From: an uncultured Caulobacteraceae bacterium
GTDB taxonomy: Bacteria > Pseudomonadota > Alphaproteobacteria > Caulobacterales > Caulobacteraceae
Direction of reading: 5' to 3'
Length of the DNA stretch: 17,417 bases
NCBI GenBank assembly: GCA_946482375.1
Contig: CAMLRH010000022.1
Span: forward strand, 1-17,417
Under the pieces are notes generated by a model that ran no database searches, was not told the origin of the DNA, and was given only the letters and a program-made list of their open reading frames with translations. Position 1 is the stretch's first letter. Each line of letters opens with the position of its first letter. Positions 1-6,812 of this stretch are shown here, in pieces. The position numbers were made by a program, and so were the translations under genes.

Positions 1-637
1 CGAACGAGTAGCGCAGCCCGGCCGTCAGCGATTGGTCCGAGATGTCGAACGTCAGCGGACCCGCATCGCCGATGTTGTCGAGCTCGATCTCGTCGGCGTT
101 GAAGTACCGGTAGGTGAAGTCGATGTTGGCGCGGTCGGTGACCTGGAAGGCCAGGCCGGCCAGCAGCTGCCAGGCGAAGCTGGTGTCGTCGTCATCGACC
201 ACGAAGTCGAACGGCGCTTCCTCTTCCACCACGTCGACGTCGACGCGCGCGATGCCGACGCCGGCGCCCACGAACGGGTTGACCACGCTGCCCGGCATGA
301 CGTCGAAGATCAGGTTGGCCATCGCCGACCAGATCTCGACGTTGCCGTCCATCGGATCGCCGTCGATGTCCGTCGATTCGATGTCCGACGGGCGGTAGCC
401 GACCTCGCCTTCGGCGCGGAAATTCGGGGTGAACTGGTAGCCGATGCGGCCAAAGCCGGCCCAGCCGTCCTCAACCTCGGGCTCGATGGGGCCGAACTCT
501 TCGGTTTCGACCTCGATGTCGTCGAGCCAGTGGTAGCCGAAGTCGACGGCGCCGTACCAGCCGATGTCCTGGGCCATGGCGCCCGGCGCGGTCAGGACCG
601 CCGCCGCGGCGACGCCCGCAAGCATCTTTATCTTCAT
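1..637 (-). CDS. Outer-membrane beta-barrel protein, OmpA N-terminal-barrel type (3' end beyond window)
   Basis: Read on the minus strand from the ATG at 637-635, this gives 212 residues before the window edge. Residues 1-22 are a signal peptide ending AMA, with the mature protein starting QDIGWYG. The rest shows alternating aromatic/hydrophobic strands typical of an 8-stranded OMP barrel (GWAGFGRIGYQF, FVGAGVGIARV, ANIDFTYRYF, LTAGLRYSF). One predicted loop is very acidic, with VEEEAP and DDDDT runs. The LRYSF strand would be a natural barrel end, but the next codon starts with G and so cannot be a stop. The protein therefore continues, which fits an OmpA-type protein with a C-terminal peptidoglycan-binding domain; that domain is inferred, not seen. 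An AGGAGAGGG ribosome site lies about 12 bases before the start. The role is probably outer-membrane integrity or porin-like. It could instead be a lone OmpW/Omp25-like barrel with a short tail. Confidence 0.8.
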   Translation of the reverse strand, partial: MKIKMLAGVAAAAVLTAPGAMAQDIGWYGAVDFGYHWLDDIEVETEEFGPIEPEVEDGWAGFGRIGYQFTPNFRAEGEVGYRPSDIESTDIDGDPMDGNVEIWSAMANLIFDVMPGSVVNPFVGAGVGIARVDVDVVEEEAPFDFVVDDDDTSFAWQLLAGLAFQVTDRANIDFTYRYFNADEIELDNIGDAGPLTFDISDQSLTAGLRYSF

Positions 638-685
638 GTCTTTTGAGCCCTCTCCTGCCCTCGCGGCGATCGGCCGCATGACGCG

Positions 686-691
686 ACTATA
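686..691 (-). promoter_or_regulatory. Possible -10 element (TATAGT) of the barrel-protein gene
   Basis: On the minus strand TATAGT lies about 50 bases before the start codon of the barrel gene, in the 137-base gap after the exporter permease. No good -35 element is visible at the right distance, so this is only a candidate. The rest of the 638-774 gap shows no gene and no clear terminator for the permease gene. Confidence 0.25.
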
Positions 692-774
692 CCAAGGCTT
701 CGAAACGGCGCCGTAGCGGCGCTGCCACAGTCCGGAAACCATTTTTCCACCGGCGTCCCCGTTCCGGGCCGCTG

Positions 775-1908
775 TCAATCCAGCGTCGTGCGGTAGCGGA
801 GCATGGAAATCGCCGCGACGACGAGCACAAACAGGGTGAGCGCGGCGAGGCTCGGCCACAGGTCGGCGACGCCCAGCCCCTTCAGCAGCGCGCCGCGCAC
901 GACCCGCAGGAAGTGGGTCACCGGGATGGCCGTGCCGAGCGCCTGCGCCCAGTCCGGCATGCCCCTGAACGGGAACATGAAGCCCGACAGCAGGATCGAG
1001 GGCAGCATGTAGAAGAACGAGAGCTGCACCGCCTGCAGCTGGTTGCGGGCCACCGTCGAGATCAGGAAGCCCAGCGACAGGCTGCCGACGATGAACAGCA
1101 TCAGGCCGAGGATCAGCGCCAGCCAGCCGCCCATCATCGGCACCTGGAAGAGCAGCCGCGCCAGCAGCAGGATGATGCAGGCCTGTGCGGCGCCGACCAG
1201 CACATAGGGCGCGAGCTTGCCGACCATCACCTCGAGCGGCCGCACCGGCGTGGCCAGCAAGGTCTCCATCGTGCCGCGCTCGTACTCGCGGGTGACGCCG
1301 AGCGAGGTCATCATCACCAGCGTCATCGACAGGATGATGCCGAGCAGGCCGGGCACGATGTTGTAGGCGGTGATGGCCTCGGGGTTGTAGCGGCGGTGGA
1401 CGACCACCTCGAACGGCGGCGTCGGCGGCGCGCGCGGACCGACGGCGCCGATCAGGTCATGCTTCAGCGCCTCCTGCGGCAGGACGGCGAGCGCCGCGAC
1501 GGCGCCGCTGGTGGCGGACGGGTCGGCGGCGTCGGCCTCGACGAGGATCTGGGCCTTGTCGCCACGCACCACGCGGCGGGTGAAGTCGGCGGGGATGGTC
1601 AGCGCGAACTGCACGCGCCCCTTGGCCAGCGCCTCGTCGAGGTCGGCGGGGCTGTTCGCCTGCTCGACCACGTCGAGGTAGCCGCTGTTGACGATGGCGG
1701 CGAGCGTCGAGCGGGCGAAGGGGCTGCTGTCCTCCACCAGCACCGCCGTCGGCAGGTGGCGCGGGTCGCTGTTGATGGCGTAGCCGAACAGCAACAGCTG
1801 CACGACCGGGATCATCAGGATCATGGCGTAGGTGATGCGGTCGCGGCGCAGCTGGACGAACTCCTTGGTCAGCACCGCCATCACGCGCGAGAGCGAAAAG
1901 CCGTTCAT
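775..1908 (-). CDS. ABC-2 type exporter permease (YhhJ/YbhS-like)
   Basis: This 377-residue inner-membrane permease has the usual length of YhhJ and YbhS/YbhR. One membrane helix sits near residues 25-45 (AMILMIPVVQLLLFGYAI). A large extracytoplasmic domain of about 135 residues follows and ends at VVVHRRYNPE, a segment typical of the family. Five further helices come after it, from about residue 181 to the end, with the conserved stretch TREYERGTMETLLATPVRP between them. It would form the membrane channel for the ATPase encoded just upstream, probably as a homodimer since no second permease is present. Its ATG overlaps the ATPase stop as ATGA at 1905-1908, so translation is probably coupled. 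It is the last gene of the tetR-led unit. The substrate cannot be read from sequence; drugs, lipophilic compounds or cations are the usual cargo of relatives. Confidence 0.9.
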   Translation of the reverse strand: MNGFSLSRVMAVLTKEFVQLRRDRITYAMILMIPVVQLLLFGYAINSDPRHLPTAVLVEDSSPFARSTLAAIVNSGYLDVVEQANSPADLDEALAKGRVQFALTIPADFTRRVVRGDKAQILVEADAADPSATSGAVAALAVLPQEALKHDLIGAVGPRAPPTPPFEVVVHRRYNPEAITAYNIVPGLLGIILSMTLVMMTSLGVTREYERGTMETLLATPVRPLEVMVGKLAPYVLVGAAQACIILLLARLLFQVPMMGGWLALILGLMLFIVGSLSLGFLISTVARNQLQAVQLSFFYMLPSILLSGFMFPFRGMPDWAQALGTAIPVTHFLRVVRGALLKGLGVADLWPSLAALTLFVLVVAAISMLRYRTTLD

Positions 1909-2822
1909 TGGAAGTTGTCCCGCGCATCGCCCATCAGGTGAATGAAGACGTCCTCCAGCGTCGGCTCCACTTCGGTCCAGCGGTAGGGCTCGCGGCGGTA
2001 CGGGGCGATGGCCGCGTCCAGCGCCTTGCGGTCGTCGCCGCTGACGTGCAGCGCCGCCCCGAACGGCGCAGCCATCCGCACGCCGGGCGTCTTCGCCAGC
2101 TCGAACGCCAGCCGGTCGGCGCCGGGACCTTCGGCGCGGAAAGTCGTGAGGCCAGATTGCGCGATGACCTCCTCGCCCGTGCCCCGCGCCATCAGCTTGC
2201 CGTAGGCGATGTAGGCGATGTCGTGGCAGCGCTCGGCCTCGTCCATGTAGTGGGTGGAGACGAGCACGGTCAGGCCCTCGGCCGACAGCGCGTGGATCTC
2301 GTCCCAGAACTCGCGTCGGGCCTTGGGATCGACCCCGGCGGTGGGTTCGTCGAGGAGGAGCAGGCGCGGGTCGTGCAGGACGGCGGCGGCCAGCGCCAGC
2401 CGCTGCTTCCAGCCGCCCGACAGACTGCCGGCCAGTTGCCCACGGCGGTTCTCCAGCCCCAGCCGCTCGACGGCCTCGATCACCCGGCGGCGACGGTCTG
2501 CGAGGCCGTAGACCTGGGCGATGAAGTCGAGGTTCTCCTGGATCGACAGGTCCTCGTAGAGCGAGAACCGCTGGGTCATGTAGCCGGTCTGGCGCTTCAC
2601 CGTTTCGGCCTCGCGGCGGAAGTCGAGACCCAACACCTCGCCCTCGCCGCTGTCTGGCGTCAGCAGGCCGCAGAGCATGCGCAAGGTCGTGGTCTTGCCC
2701 GAGCCGTTGGGACCCAGAAAGCCGGTGATCTTGCCGCGCTCGACCTGGATATCGAGGTCCTGGACGACGTGCTTGTCGCCGAAGCTCTTGTTCAGGCCCC
2801 GCACGTCGACCGCCAGCGTCAT
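1905..2822 (-). CDS. ABC exporter ATP-binding protein
   Basis: This 305-residue single-domain ATPase starts at the ATG 2822-2820. It has Walker A GPNGSGKTT (37-45), the Q-loop glutamine in YMTQ (84), signature LSGGW (134-138), Walker B LLLLDEP (154-160) and the H-loop histidine in STHYMDEAERC (191). About 75 C-terminal residues follow the nucleotide-binding core, as in the CcmA/DrrA/YbhF group. It powers the adjacent ABC-2 permease. YbhF and RbbA carry two ATPase domains in one chain; this one carries one, so it must dimerise. The start is set by the protein family and by the ATGA overlap with the upstream HlyD gene (2819-2822). An in-frame extension of about 100 residues upstream is open but would lie out of frame on top of the HlyD gene and is not believable. 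Confidence 0.92.
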   Translation of the reverse strand: MTLAVDVRGLNKSFGDKHVVQDLDIQVERGKITGFLGPNGSGKTTTLRMLCGLLTPDSGEGEVLGLDFRREAETVKRQTGYMTQRFSLYEDLSIQENLDFIAQVYGLADRRRRVIEAVERLGLENRRGQLAGSLSGGWKQRLALAAAVLHDPRLLLLDEPTAGVDPKARREFWDEIHALSAEGLTVLVSTHYMDEAERCHDIAYIAYGKLMARGTGEEVIAQSGLTTFRAEGPGADRLAFELAKTPGVRMAAPFGAALHVSGDDRKALDAAIAPYRREPYRWTEVEPTLEDVFIHLMGDARDNFQ

Positions 2823-3784
2823 GGCAGCGGCTCCACGTCGATCGGCTGGCCGGGGTTGAGAGCGCGCGGGTCGGCGGGCCGGGCTTCGACGAGGAAGACC
2901 ATCCGCTCGCGCGTGTCGCGGCTGTAGATGACCGGCGGCGTGAACTCCGGGCGTGGGCTGACGTAGTCGATCTTTGCCCGCCCGCCCTCGCAGCCGTCGC
3001 AGGTGAAGCGGACCTCGTGGCCGACGCGGTACCTGGCGACCTCCTTCTCCGGCACGAAGAAGCGCAGGCGCACCCGGTCGTCGGGGATCAGGGCCACCAC
3101 CGGCTGATTGGGCGCGGCCCATTCGCCGGGCTGGAAGAAGACCTCCTGCACGCGCGCCGCCGTCGGGGCTTTCGGGCTGACCTGATCGACGCGGCTCTGG
3201 GTTTCACGCAGCGCTGCTTCGGCTTGCGCGACCTGGGCGTCGGCGGCCGCGACAGCGTCCTCGCGGGCCCCGAGCGTAGCGGCGGCGCGGCGGCGTTCGA
3301 CTTCGCGGACCTGGGCCTGGGCGGTGGCGCGGGCGGCGCGGACCTGATCGAGGAGGGCGGGCGCGTAGACGCCTCGCCGGACCAGCGGCTCGATGCGGTT
3401 GAACTCGGCCTGCGCCTGTCTCAGTTGTGCCTGCGCGGCCGAACGTTCGGCGTCGAAGACGGAGAGTTCGGTCGGGCGCAGGCCCTTGCGGGCGTCCTCG
3501 GCGCGAGCCTTGGCCGCGGCGAGCGCGGCGGCGGCCTGGTCGCGCTGGCCGATCAGCGGACCGCCATCGACGACGAACAGCGGCTGGCCGGCGACGACCC
3601 GCTGGCCGCGCTGGACGGCGACGGCGTCGAGCGTCCCGGCGGTCGAGGAGGACAGGTACAGCGCCTCGCCCTCGACATAGCCGGAGAGCCGGCGCTCGCC
3701 GCCGTCGCGGCTGAAGGCCCACCAGGCGAGCGCGCCCAGGGCGACGACCGCCACGACGGCGGCGATACGCGGGTTCGGCTTCAT
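2819..3784 (-). CDS. HlyD-family periplasmic adaptor subunit (YhiI/YbhG-like)
   Basis: This 321-residue membrane-fusion protein links an inner-membrane exporter to an outer-membrane channel. It has an N-terminal membrane anchor (about residues 7-24), a first lipoyl half (SGYVEGEALYLSSSTAGTLD), then a long alanine-rich coiled-coil hairpin over roughly residues 78-205. The second lipoyl half and beta-barrel follow (RVQEVFFQPGEWA, PVVALIPDDRVRLRFFVPE). A CDGC pair sits in the barrel region (FTCDGCEGG), followed by SPRPEFTPPVIYS and FLVEARP. From memory, this CDGC plus TPPVIYS pattern recurs in the YhiI-like branch. It is joined by ATGA overlaps to tetR upstream (3781-3784) and the ATPase downstream (2819-2822). 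No TolC gene is in the window, so the outer channel is presumably encoded elsewhere. Confidence 0.9.
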   Translation of the reverse strand: MKPNPRIAAVVAVVALGALAWWAFSRDGGERRLSGYVEGEALYLSSSTAGTLDAVAVQRGQRVVAGQPLFVVDGGPLIGQRDQAAAALAAAKARAEDARKGLRPTELSVFDAERSAAQAQLRQAQAEFNRIEPLVRRGVYAPALLDQVRAARATAQAQVREVERRRAAATLGAREDAVAAADAQVAQAEAALRETQSRVDQVSPKAPTAARVQEVFFQPGEWAAPNQPVVALIPDDRVRLRFFVPEKEVARYRVGHEVRFTCDGCEGGRAKIDYVSPRPEFTPPVIYSRDTRERMVFLVEARPADPRALNPGQPIDVEPLP

Positions 3785-4404
3785 GCGAGCATCCCTTCGA
3801 GCACTGTGTCGGCGTGCTGGGCGGCGACGGCGCGGATATCGACCGGGGGGGCGCCGACCGGTTCCAGCACCTCGCGCCAGATGGCCGACATCAGCATCGG
3901 CGCGATCAGCGAGAAGGCGTGGGTGCGCGGATCGCCCGCCTTGAGCTCACCCTTGGCCTGGGCGCGTTCGATCAGGCCGGTGGCCATCCGCAGGGCGCGG
4001 CTGATGACGTCCTCATGCCAGACCCGGGCGAGGTCGGGGAAGTTGCCGGACTCGGCGATGACCATCTTGGCCACCGAGCCGAGCGCCGTCGTGCTCAGGA
4101 CCTCGGCGACGCGGGCCAGCAGCATGCGGGCGAGCTGGTCGAACGGCAGGTCGGCCGCCGCCACCGCGGCTTCGACCGCGGCGATGTTCGGAGCCACCGC
4201 CTCGCGGACGACGGCGCGAAACAGGTCCTGCTTGGTCTCGAAATAGAGATAGAGCGCGCCCTTGCTGACGCCGGCGCGCCTGGCGATGTCGTCGAGGCGG
4301 GCGGCGGCGAAGCCCTTCTCGGCGAACACCTCCAGCGCCGCCGCGACGATCTCGCCGGGACGGTCCTCCTTGCGCCTGCGCCACTTGGGTTCGCCGGGAA
4401 GCAT
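3781..4404 (-). CDS. TetR/AcrR-family transcriptional repressor of the exporter operon
   Basis: This 207-residue regulator has an N-terminal TetR helix-turn-helix at about residues 15-65 (IVAAALEVFAEKGF, LDDIARRAGVSKGALYLYF, KQDLFRAVV). The all-helical ligand-binding and dimerisation domain after it contains VAKMVIAESGNFPDLARVWHED, typical of AcrR/AefR-like C-terminal domains. It is the first gene of the exporter unit and its stop overlaps the hlyD start as ATGA. The start at 4404 is supported by GAGG about 10 bases upstream. A perfect palindrome ends 14 bases before this start, so it most likely represses itself and the exporter and is released by an exported ligand. The layout matches CecR (YbiH) with ybhGFSR in E. 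coli; the ligand is unknown. Confidence 0.92.
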   Translation of the reverse strand: MLPGEPKWRRRKEDRPGEIVAAALEVFAEKGFAAARLDDIARRAGVSKGALYLYFETKQDLFRAVVREAVAPNIAAVEAAVAAADLPFDQLARMLLARVAEVLSTTALGSVAKMVIAESGNFPDLARVWHEDVISRALRMATGLIERAQAKGELKAGDPRTHAFSLIAPMLMSAIWREVLEPVGAPPVDIRAVAAQHADTVLEGMLA

Positions 4405-4417
4405 GCTCGCCTCAGTA

Positions 4418-4439
4418 AATAACTGACCAGTCAGTTATT
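4418..4439. promoter_or_regulatory. Perfect 22-bp palindrome, probable TetR operator
   Basis: The left arm AATAACTGAC and right arm GTCAGTTATT are exact reverse complements around a 2-bp centre, CA. This AT-rich dyad stands out in GC-rich DNA. It has the size and style of TetR-family operators, whose halves often read TGACTGGTCA. It lies directly upstream of the tetR start and overlaps the likely promoter, as expected for autorepression. Confidence 0.85.
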
Positions 4440-4447
4440 ACGCTCAA
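4419..4447 (-). promoter_or_regulatory. Candidate promoter of the tetR-exporter operon
   Basis: On the minus strand a -35-like TTGAGC (4447-4442) is followed after 17 bases by a weak -10-like AGTTAT (4424-4419). The palindrome fills the spacer and -10, so a bound repressor would block RNA polymerase. The -10 matches the consensus at only about half its positions, so exact placement is uncertain. Confidence 0.35.
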
Positions 4448-4473
4448 GCGAAGCTGTAGGCTAGCGGAATCTT

Positions 4474-4498
4474 TCCTTCTCCCCTTGCGGGAGAAGGA
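4474..4498. repeat. GAGAAGG-type palindrome, hairpin directly after the antiporter gene
   Basis: TCCTTCTCCC pairs perfectly with GGGAGAAGGA (10 bp) around a 5-base loop. The hairpin begins two bases past the antiporter stop. It lacks a T-run on either strand, so it is not a classical intrinsic terminator. From memory, CCTTCTCCC...GGGAGAAGG palindromes recur between genes in Caulobacter-like genomes. It may protect mRNA 3' ends or assist termination. Confidence 0.65.
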
Positions 4499-4499
4499 C

Positions 4500-6284
4500 T
4501 TACCGCCGCGCGGCGTCCCTGAACCGCCGAACCCGTCCGCCCAGCGCTTCGGGGCGGTTAAGCTCGGTGCGGTACTCGTCGCGGCGTTCGTGGATGGAGG
4601 CGATCACCAGGCCCATGGGGATACCGATTTCGACCAGCGCGGCTTCGGAGAGCTGCAGGCTGGCCTCGATGGTCTCGGGCACGGCGTCGGTGGCGCCGAG
4701 GTCGTAGAGACGCCTGGCGTGGCGGGCGTCGCGGGCGCGCGCGACGATGGTGAGTTCGGGGCGGATCTCGCGGGCGGTGGCGACGGCGGCTTCGGCGCCG
4801 TCGGGGCTGTCCATGGTGACGACCAGCGCCCTGGCGTTCTCCAGGCCGCAGCGGATCAGGAAGTCCGGCCGGGCGGCGTCGCCGTAGTAGACGAGGTGGC
4901 CCACGCGGCGCCCGGCCTCGACCAGGCGGGCGTCGCGCTCGATGGCGACCCAGGGGATTTCGTGGCGGGTCATCATGTCGCCGACCAGCTTCCCGACGCG
5001 GCCGTAGCCGACGACGATGACCCGTTCGAGGTCGACGGTATGGGCGGCGGCGGGCTCCACGGCGGGCCCGGTCTGCGTGACCGCGCGGCCGCCGAGCCGG
5101 GCGCCCAGCCAGGCCAGGAAGGGGATGCAGAACATCGAGACGGTGACGGCGACCAGCACCAGCTGGCCGATGGGCCGCTCGACGACGCCCTCGGTCATGG
5201 CGCTGCCCAGGATGACGAAGGCGAATTCGCCGGCGCCCGCGAGCAGCAGCGCCGTCTCGATGGCGGGCCGCGACTTCAGGCCGAACAGACGGGCGAGGAC
5301 GAAGACGATGCCCGTCGTCAGCGCGATCAGGCCGAGTGCGATCGACAGGATCACGACGGGGTTGGCCAGCACCACCGACAGGTTCAGCCCGATGCCGACC
5401 GAGACGAAGAAGAGGCCGAGCAACAGGCCCTTGAACGGCTCGATGGTGACTTCGACCTCCCGGCGGTACTCGGTCTCGGCGAGCAGAAGGCCGGCGATGA
5501 AGGCGCCGAGCGCCATGGACAGGCCCGCCAGCGCGCTGATCAGTCCGGCGCCGATGACCACCAGCAGGCAGGCGGCCATGAACAGCTCGACGTTCTTGGT
5601 CCGCGCCACCGACTTCAGCATCGGGCGCAGGAAGAGGCGGCCGAGGAAGACGATGGCGACCACGGCGACCACCGACGGCGCGAAGGCGAGCAGCAGGCGC
5701 GGCGTGAGGATGTCGCCCTCCTGCCGCGAGACGACCGCCAGCGTGATCAGGATGGGGGCGACGACGAGGTCCTGGAACAGCAGGACGGAGAAGGTGGTGC
5801 GGCCGGCCTGTGAGTGCTGGCGCTTCTGCTCGGCCAGGATCGGCATGACGATGGCGGTCGACGACAGCGCCAGCGCCGCGCCGATGGTGGCCGCGGCCGC
5901 CGGCGGCTGGCCAAGCACCCAGGCGATGACGCCGATCACCGCGACGCCGCAGGCGACCTGCAGCCCGCCCAGCCCGAAGACCAGCCGTCGCATGGCGCGA
6001 AGCCGTTCCCACGACAGCTCCAGCCCGATCATGAAGAGCAGGAAGACGACCCCGAACTCGGCGAGCTGGCCGATCTCCTCGGGGTTGTCGATGGTGAAGT
6101 ACTCGAGCCACGGGAAGTGGTCGGTCAGGCTGCCGAGGCCAAAGGGACCAAGCACGACGCCGGCCAGCAGGAAGCCGAGGATCGGGCTGACCTTCCAGCG
6201 GCGGAACAGCGGCACCACCACGCCGGCGGTCGCCAGGAAGAGCACGACGTCCTTGTATTCGCCGGGTGAGACTTCCGCCGCCAT
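4500..6284 (-). CDS. Monovalent cation:proton antiporter, KefB/KefC-like (CPA2) with RCK domain
   Basis: This 594-residue inner-membrane protein is close in length to E. coli KefB/KefC. Residues from about 8 to 390 are a sodium/hydrogen-exchanger fold of 12-13 helices, with family stretches ILGFLLAGVVLGPFG, FGVVFLLFMIGLELS, LSSTAIVMPIL and FFVSVGIGLNL. Residues from about 422 form an RCK_N (TrkA-N) nucleotide-binding domain beginning VIVVGYGRVG, with a YYGDAARPDFL segment, followed by a tail of about 60 residues. Such proteins move K+ or Na+ against H+; Kef proteins are glutathione-gated and protect cells from electrophiles. Glutathione gating is not shown here, and no KefF/KefG partner is adjacent. 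The start is chosen for AAGGAG placed five to six bases before the ATG. A longer reading upstream would overlap the divergent DUF2946 gene and has no membrane character. Confidence 0.92.
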   Translation of the reverse strand: MAAEVSPGEYKDVVLFLATAGVVVPLFRRWKVSPILGFLLAGVVLGPFGLGSLTDHFPWLEYFTIDNPEEIGQLAEFGVVFLLFMIGLELSWERLRAMRRLVFGLGGLQVACGVAVIGVIAWVLGQPPAAAATIGAALALSSTAIVMPILAEQKRQHSQAGRTTFSVLLFQDLVVAPILITLAVVSRQEGDILTPRLLLAFAPSVVAVVAIVFLGRLFLRPMLKSVARTKNVELFMAACLLVVIGAGLISALAGLSMALGAFIAGLLLAETEYRREVEVTIEPFKGLLLGLFFVSVGIGLNLSVVLANPVVILSIALGLIALTTGIVFVLARLFGLKSRPAIETALLLAGAGEFAFVILGSAMTEGVVERPIGQLVLVAVTVSMFCIPFLAWLGARLGGRAVTQTGPAVEPAAAHTVDLERVIVVGYGRVGKLVGDMMTRHEIPWVAIERDARLVEAGRRVGHLVYYGDAARPDFLIRCGLENARALVVTMDSPDGAEAAVATAREIRPELTIVARARDARHARRLYDLGATDAVPETIEASLQLSEAALVEIGIPMGLVIASIHERRDEYRTELNRPEALGGRVRRFRDAARR

Positions 6285-6346
6285 TCGCGCTCCTTGCGTC
6301 GAAGCGCAGTATGGCCGAGCGACGCGGCCTTGCGGAACCCCGCTGC

Positions 6347-6360
6347 GCGGAATACTCCGC
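6347..6360. promoter_or_regulatory. Short dyad before the DUF2946 gene
   Basis: GCGGAATACTCCGC is a near-palindrome (6 of 7 base pairs) in the 81-base divergent gap between the antiporter and the DUF2946 gene, ending 5 bases before the DUF2946 ATG. It could be an operator or a small 5' hairpin hiding the ribosome site. A TTGCGG/AATACT pair at 6330-6356 has only 15 bases between its parts and is a poor promoter candidate. Confidence 0.3.
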
Positions 6361-6365
6361 ATCGT

Positions 6366-6752
6366 ATGAGACGCAGCCGGGAGATTGGGCGCGCCGCGCG
6401 GCGGACGCCTGTCATGGCGGCGCTGGCGATGCTGGCGCTGGTCGTCCAGCTGCTGATCCCGGCCGCGGCCATGGCCCAGGGCCAGCCGATGTCGATGACG
6501 GTCTGCACCGGCAAGGGCGTGACCACCATCACGGTCGACGCCGACGGCAATCCGGTGAAGCATTTCGGCGGGCTCGCCTGTCAGGACTGCCTGGCCTCGA
6601 GCCTGGCGACACTGGCCGCCGAGCCGCCGGTCTTCGTCTCGGCGCCGCACGTGATCGCGGCCGAGATCGGCGTTGTGTCAGCGACGACGATCGAACCGCG
6701 CGCCCAGGCGCCGCCCAGGCCGCCCTCGCAGGGTCCGCCGCTCTCCATCTGA
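6366..6752 (+). CDS. DUF2946-family small secreted protein, copper-cassette partner
   Basis: This 128-residue protein has a basic N-terminus (MRRSREIGRAARR), a hydrophobic segment at about 18-34 and a likely signal-peptidase site after AMA (37). The family features I recognise are a first cysteine in MTVCTGKG (47), then DGNPVKHFGG, a CxxC (72 and 75, ACQDCL) and a proline-rich end with PPRPPSQGPPLSI. DUF2946 genes commonly sit beside TonB-dependent receptors and copper proteins; their biochemical role is unknown. The three cysteines could bind metal, which is inference. It is followed after 60 bases by the receptor gene. The start at 6366 is preferred because it gives a basic n-region. An upstream in-frame ATG at 6294 and a downstream one at 6414 are possible, and none has a strong ribosome site. 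Confidence 0.75.
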   Translation: MRRSREIGRAARRTPVMAALAMLALVVQLLIPAAAMAQGQPMSMTVCTGKGVTTITVDADGNPVKHFGGLACQDCLASSLATLAAEPPVFVSAPHVIAAEIGVVSATTIEPRAQAPPRPPSQGPPLSI

Positions 6753-6765
6753 GACGACCTCGTCC

Positions 6766-6784
6766 CGCGCCGGCCTCCGGCGCG
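6766..6784 (+). other. GC hairpin between DUF2946 and receptor genes
   Basis: CGCGCCGG pairs with CCGGCGCG (8 bp) around the 3-base loop CCT, in the 60-base gap before the receptor start. No T-run follows, so termination is unlikely. It may stabilise or process the message so that the two genes are expressed at different levels. Confidence 0.4.
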
Positions 6785-6812
6785 CTCCGAACCCTGTCCG
6801 GATGGAATCCTC

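Noticed and set aside
913..1941. A 342-codon plus-strand frame inside the permease gene
   Set aside because: It is an R/H/E/D-rich shadow of membrane-helix codons on the opposite strand.
2823..3122. A 100-residue N-terminal extension of the ABC ATPase
   Set aside because: It is out-of-frame reading of the HlyD gene. The family start at 2822 and the ATGA overlap explain the junction.
3017..4246. A 409-codon plus-strand frame across the HlyD and TetR genes
   Set aside because: It spans two well-supported genes on the other strand, and its composition is that of a codon-bias shadow.
4485..5813. A 442-codon plus-strand frame inside the antiporter gene
   Set aside because: It is rich in D, G, Q and H with no motif, and antisense to a clear membrane protein.
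6285..6650. An N-terminal extension of the antiporter to 6650
   Set aside because: It would cover the divergent DUF2946 gene, is R/H/D-rich, and the ATG at 6284 has a good AAGGAG site.
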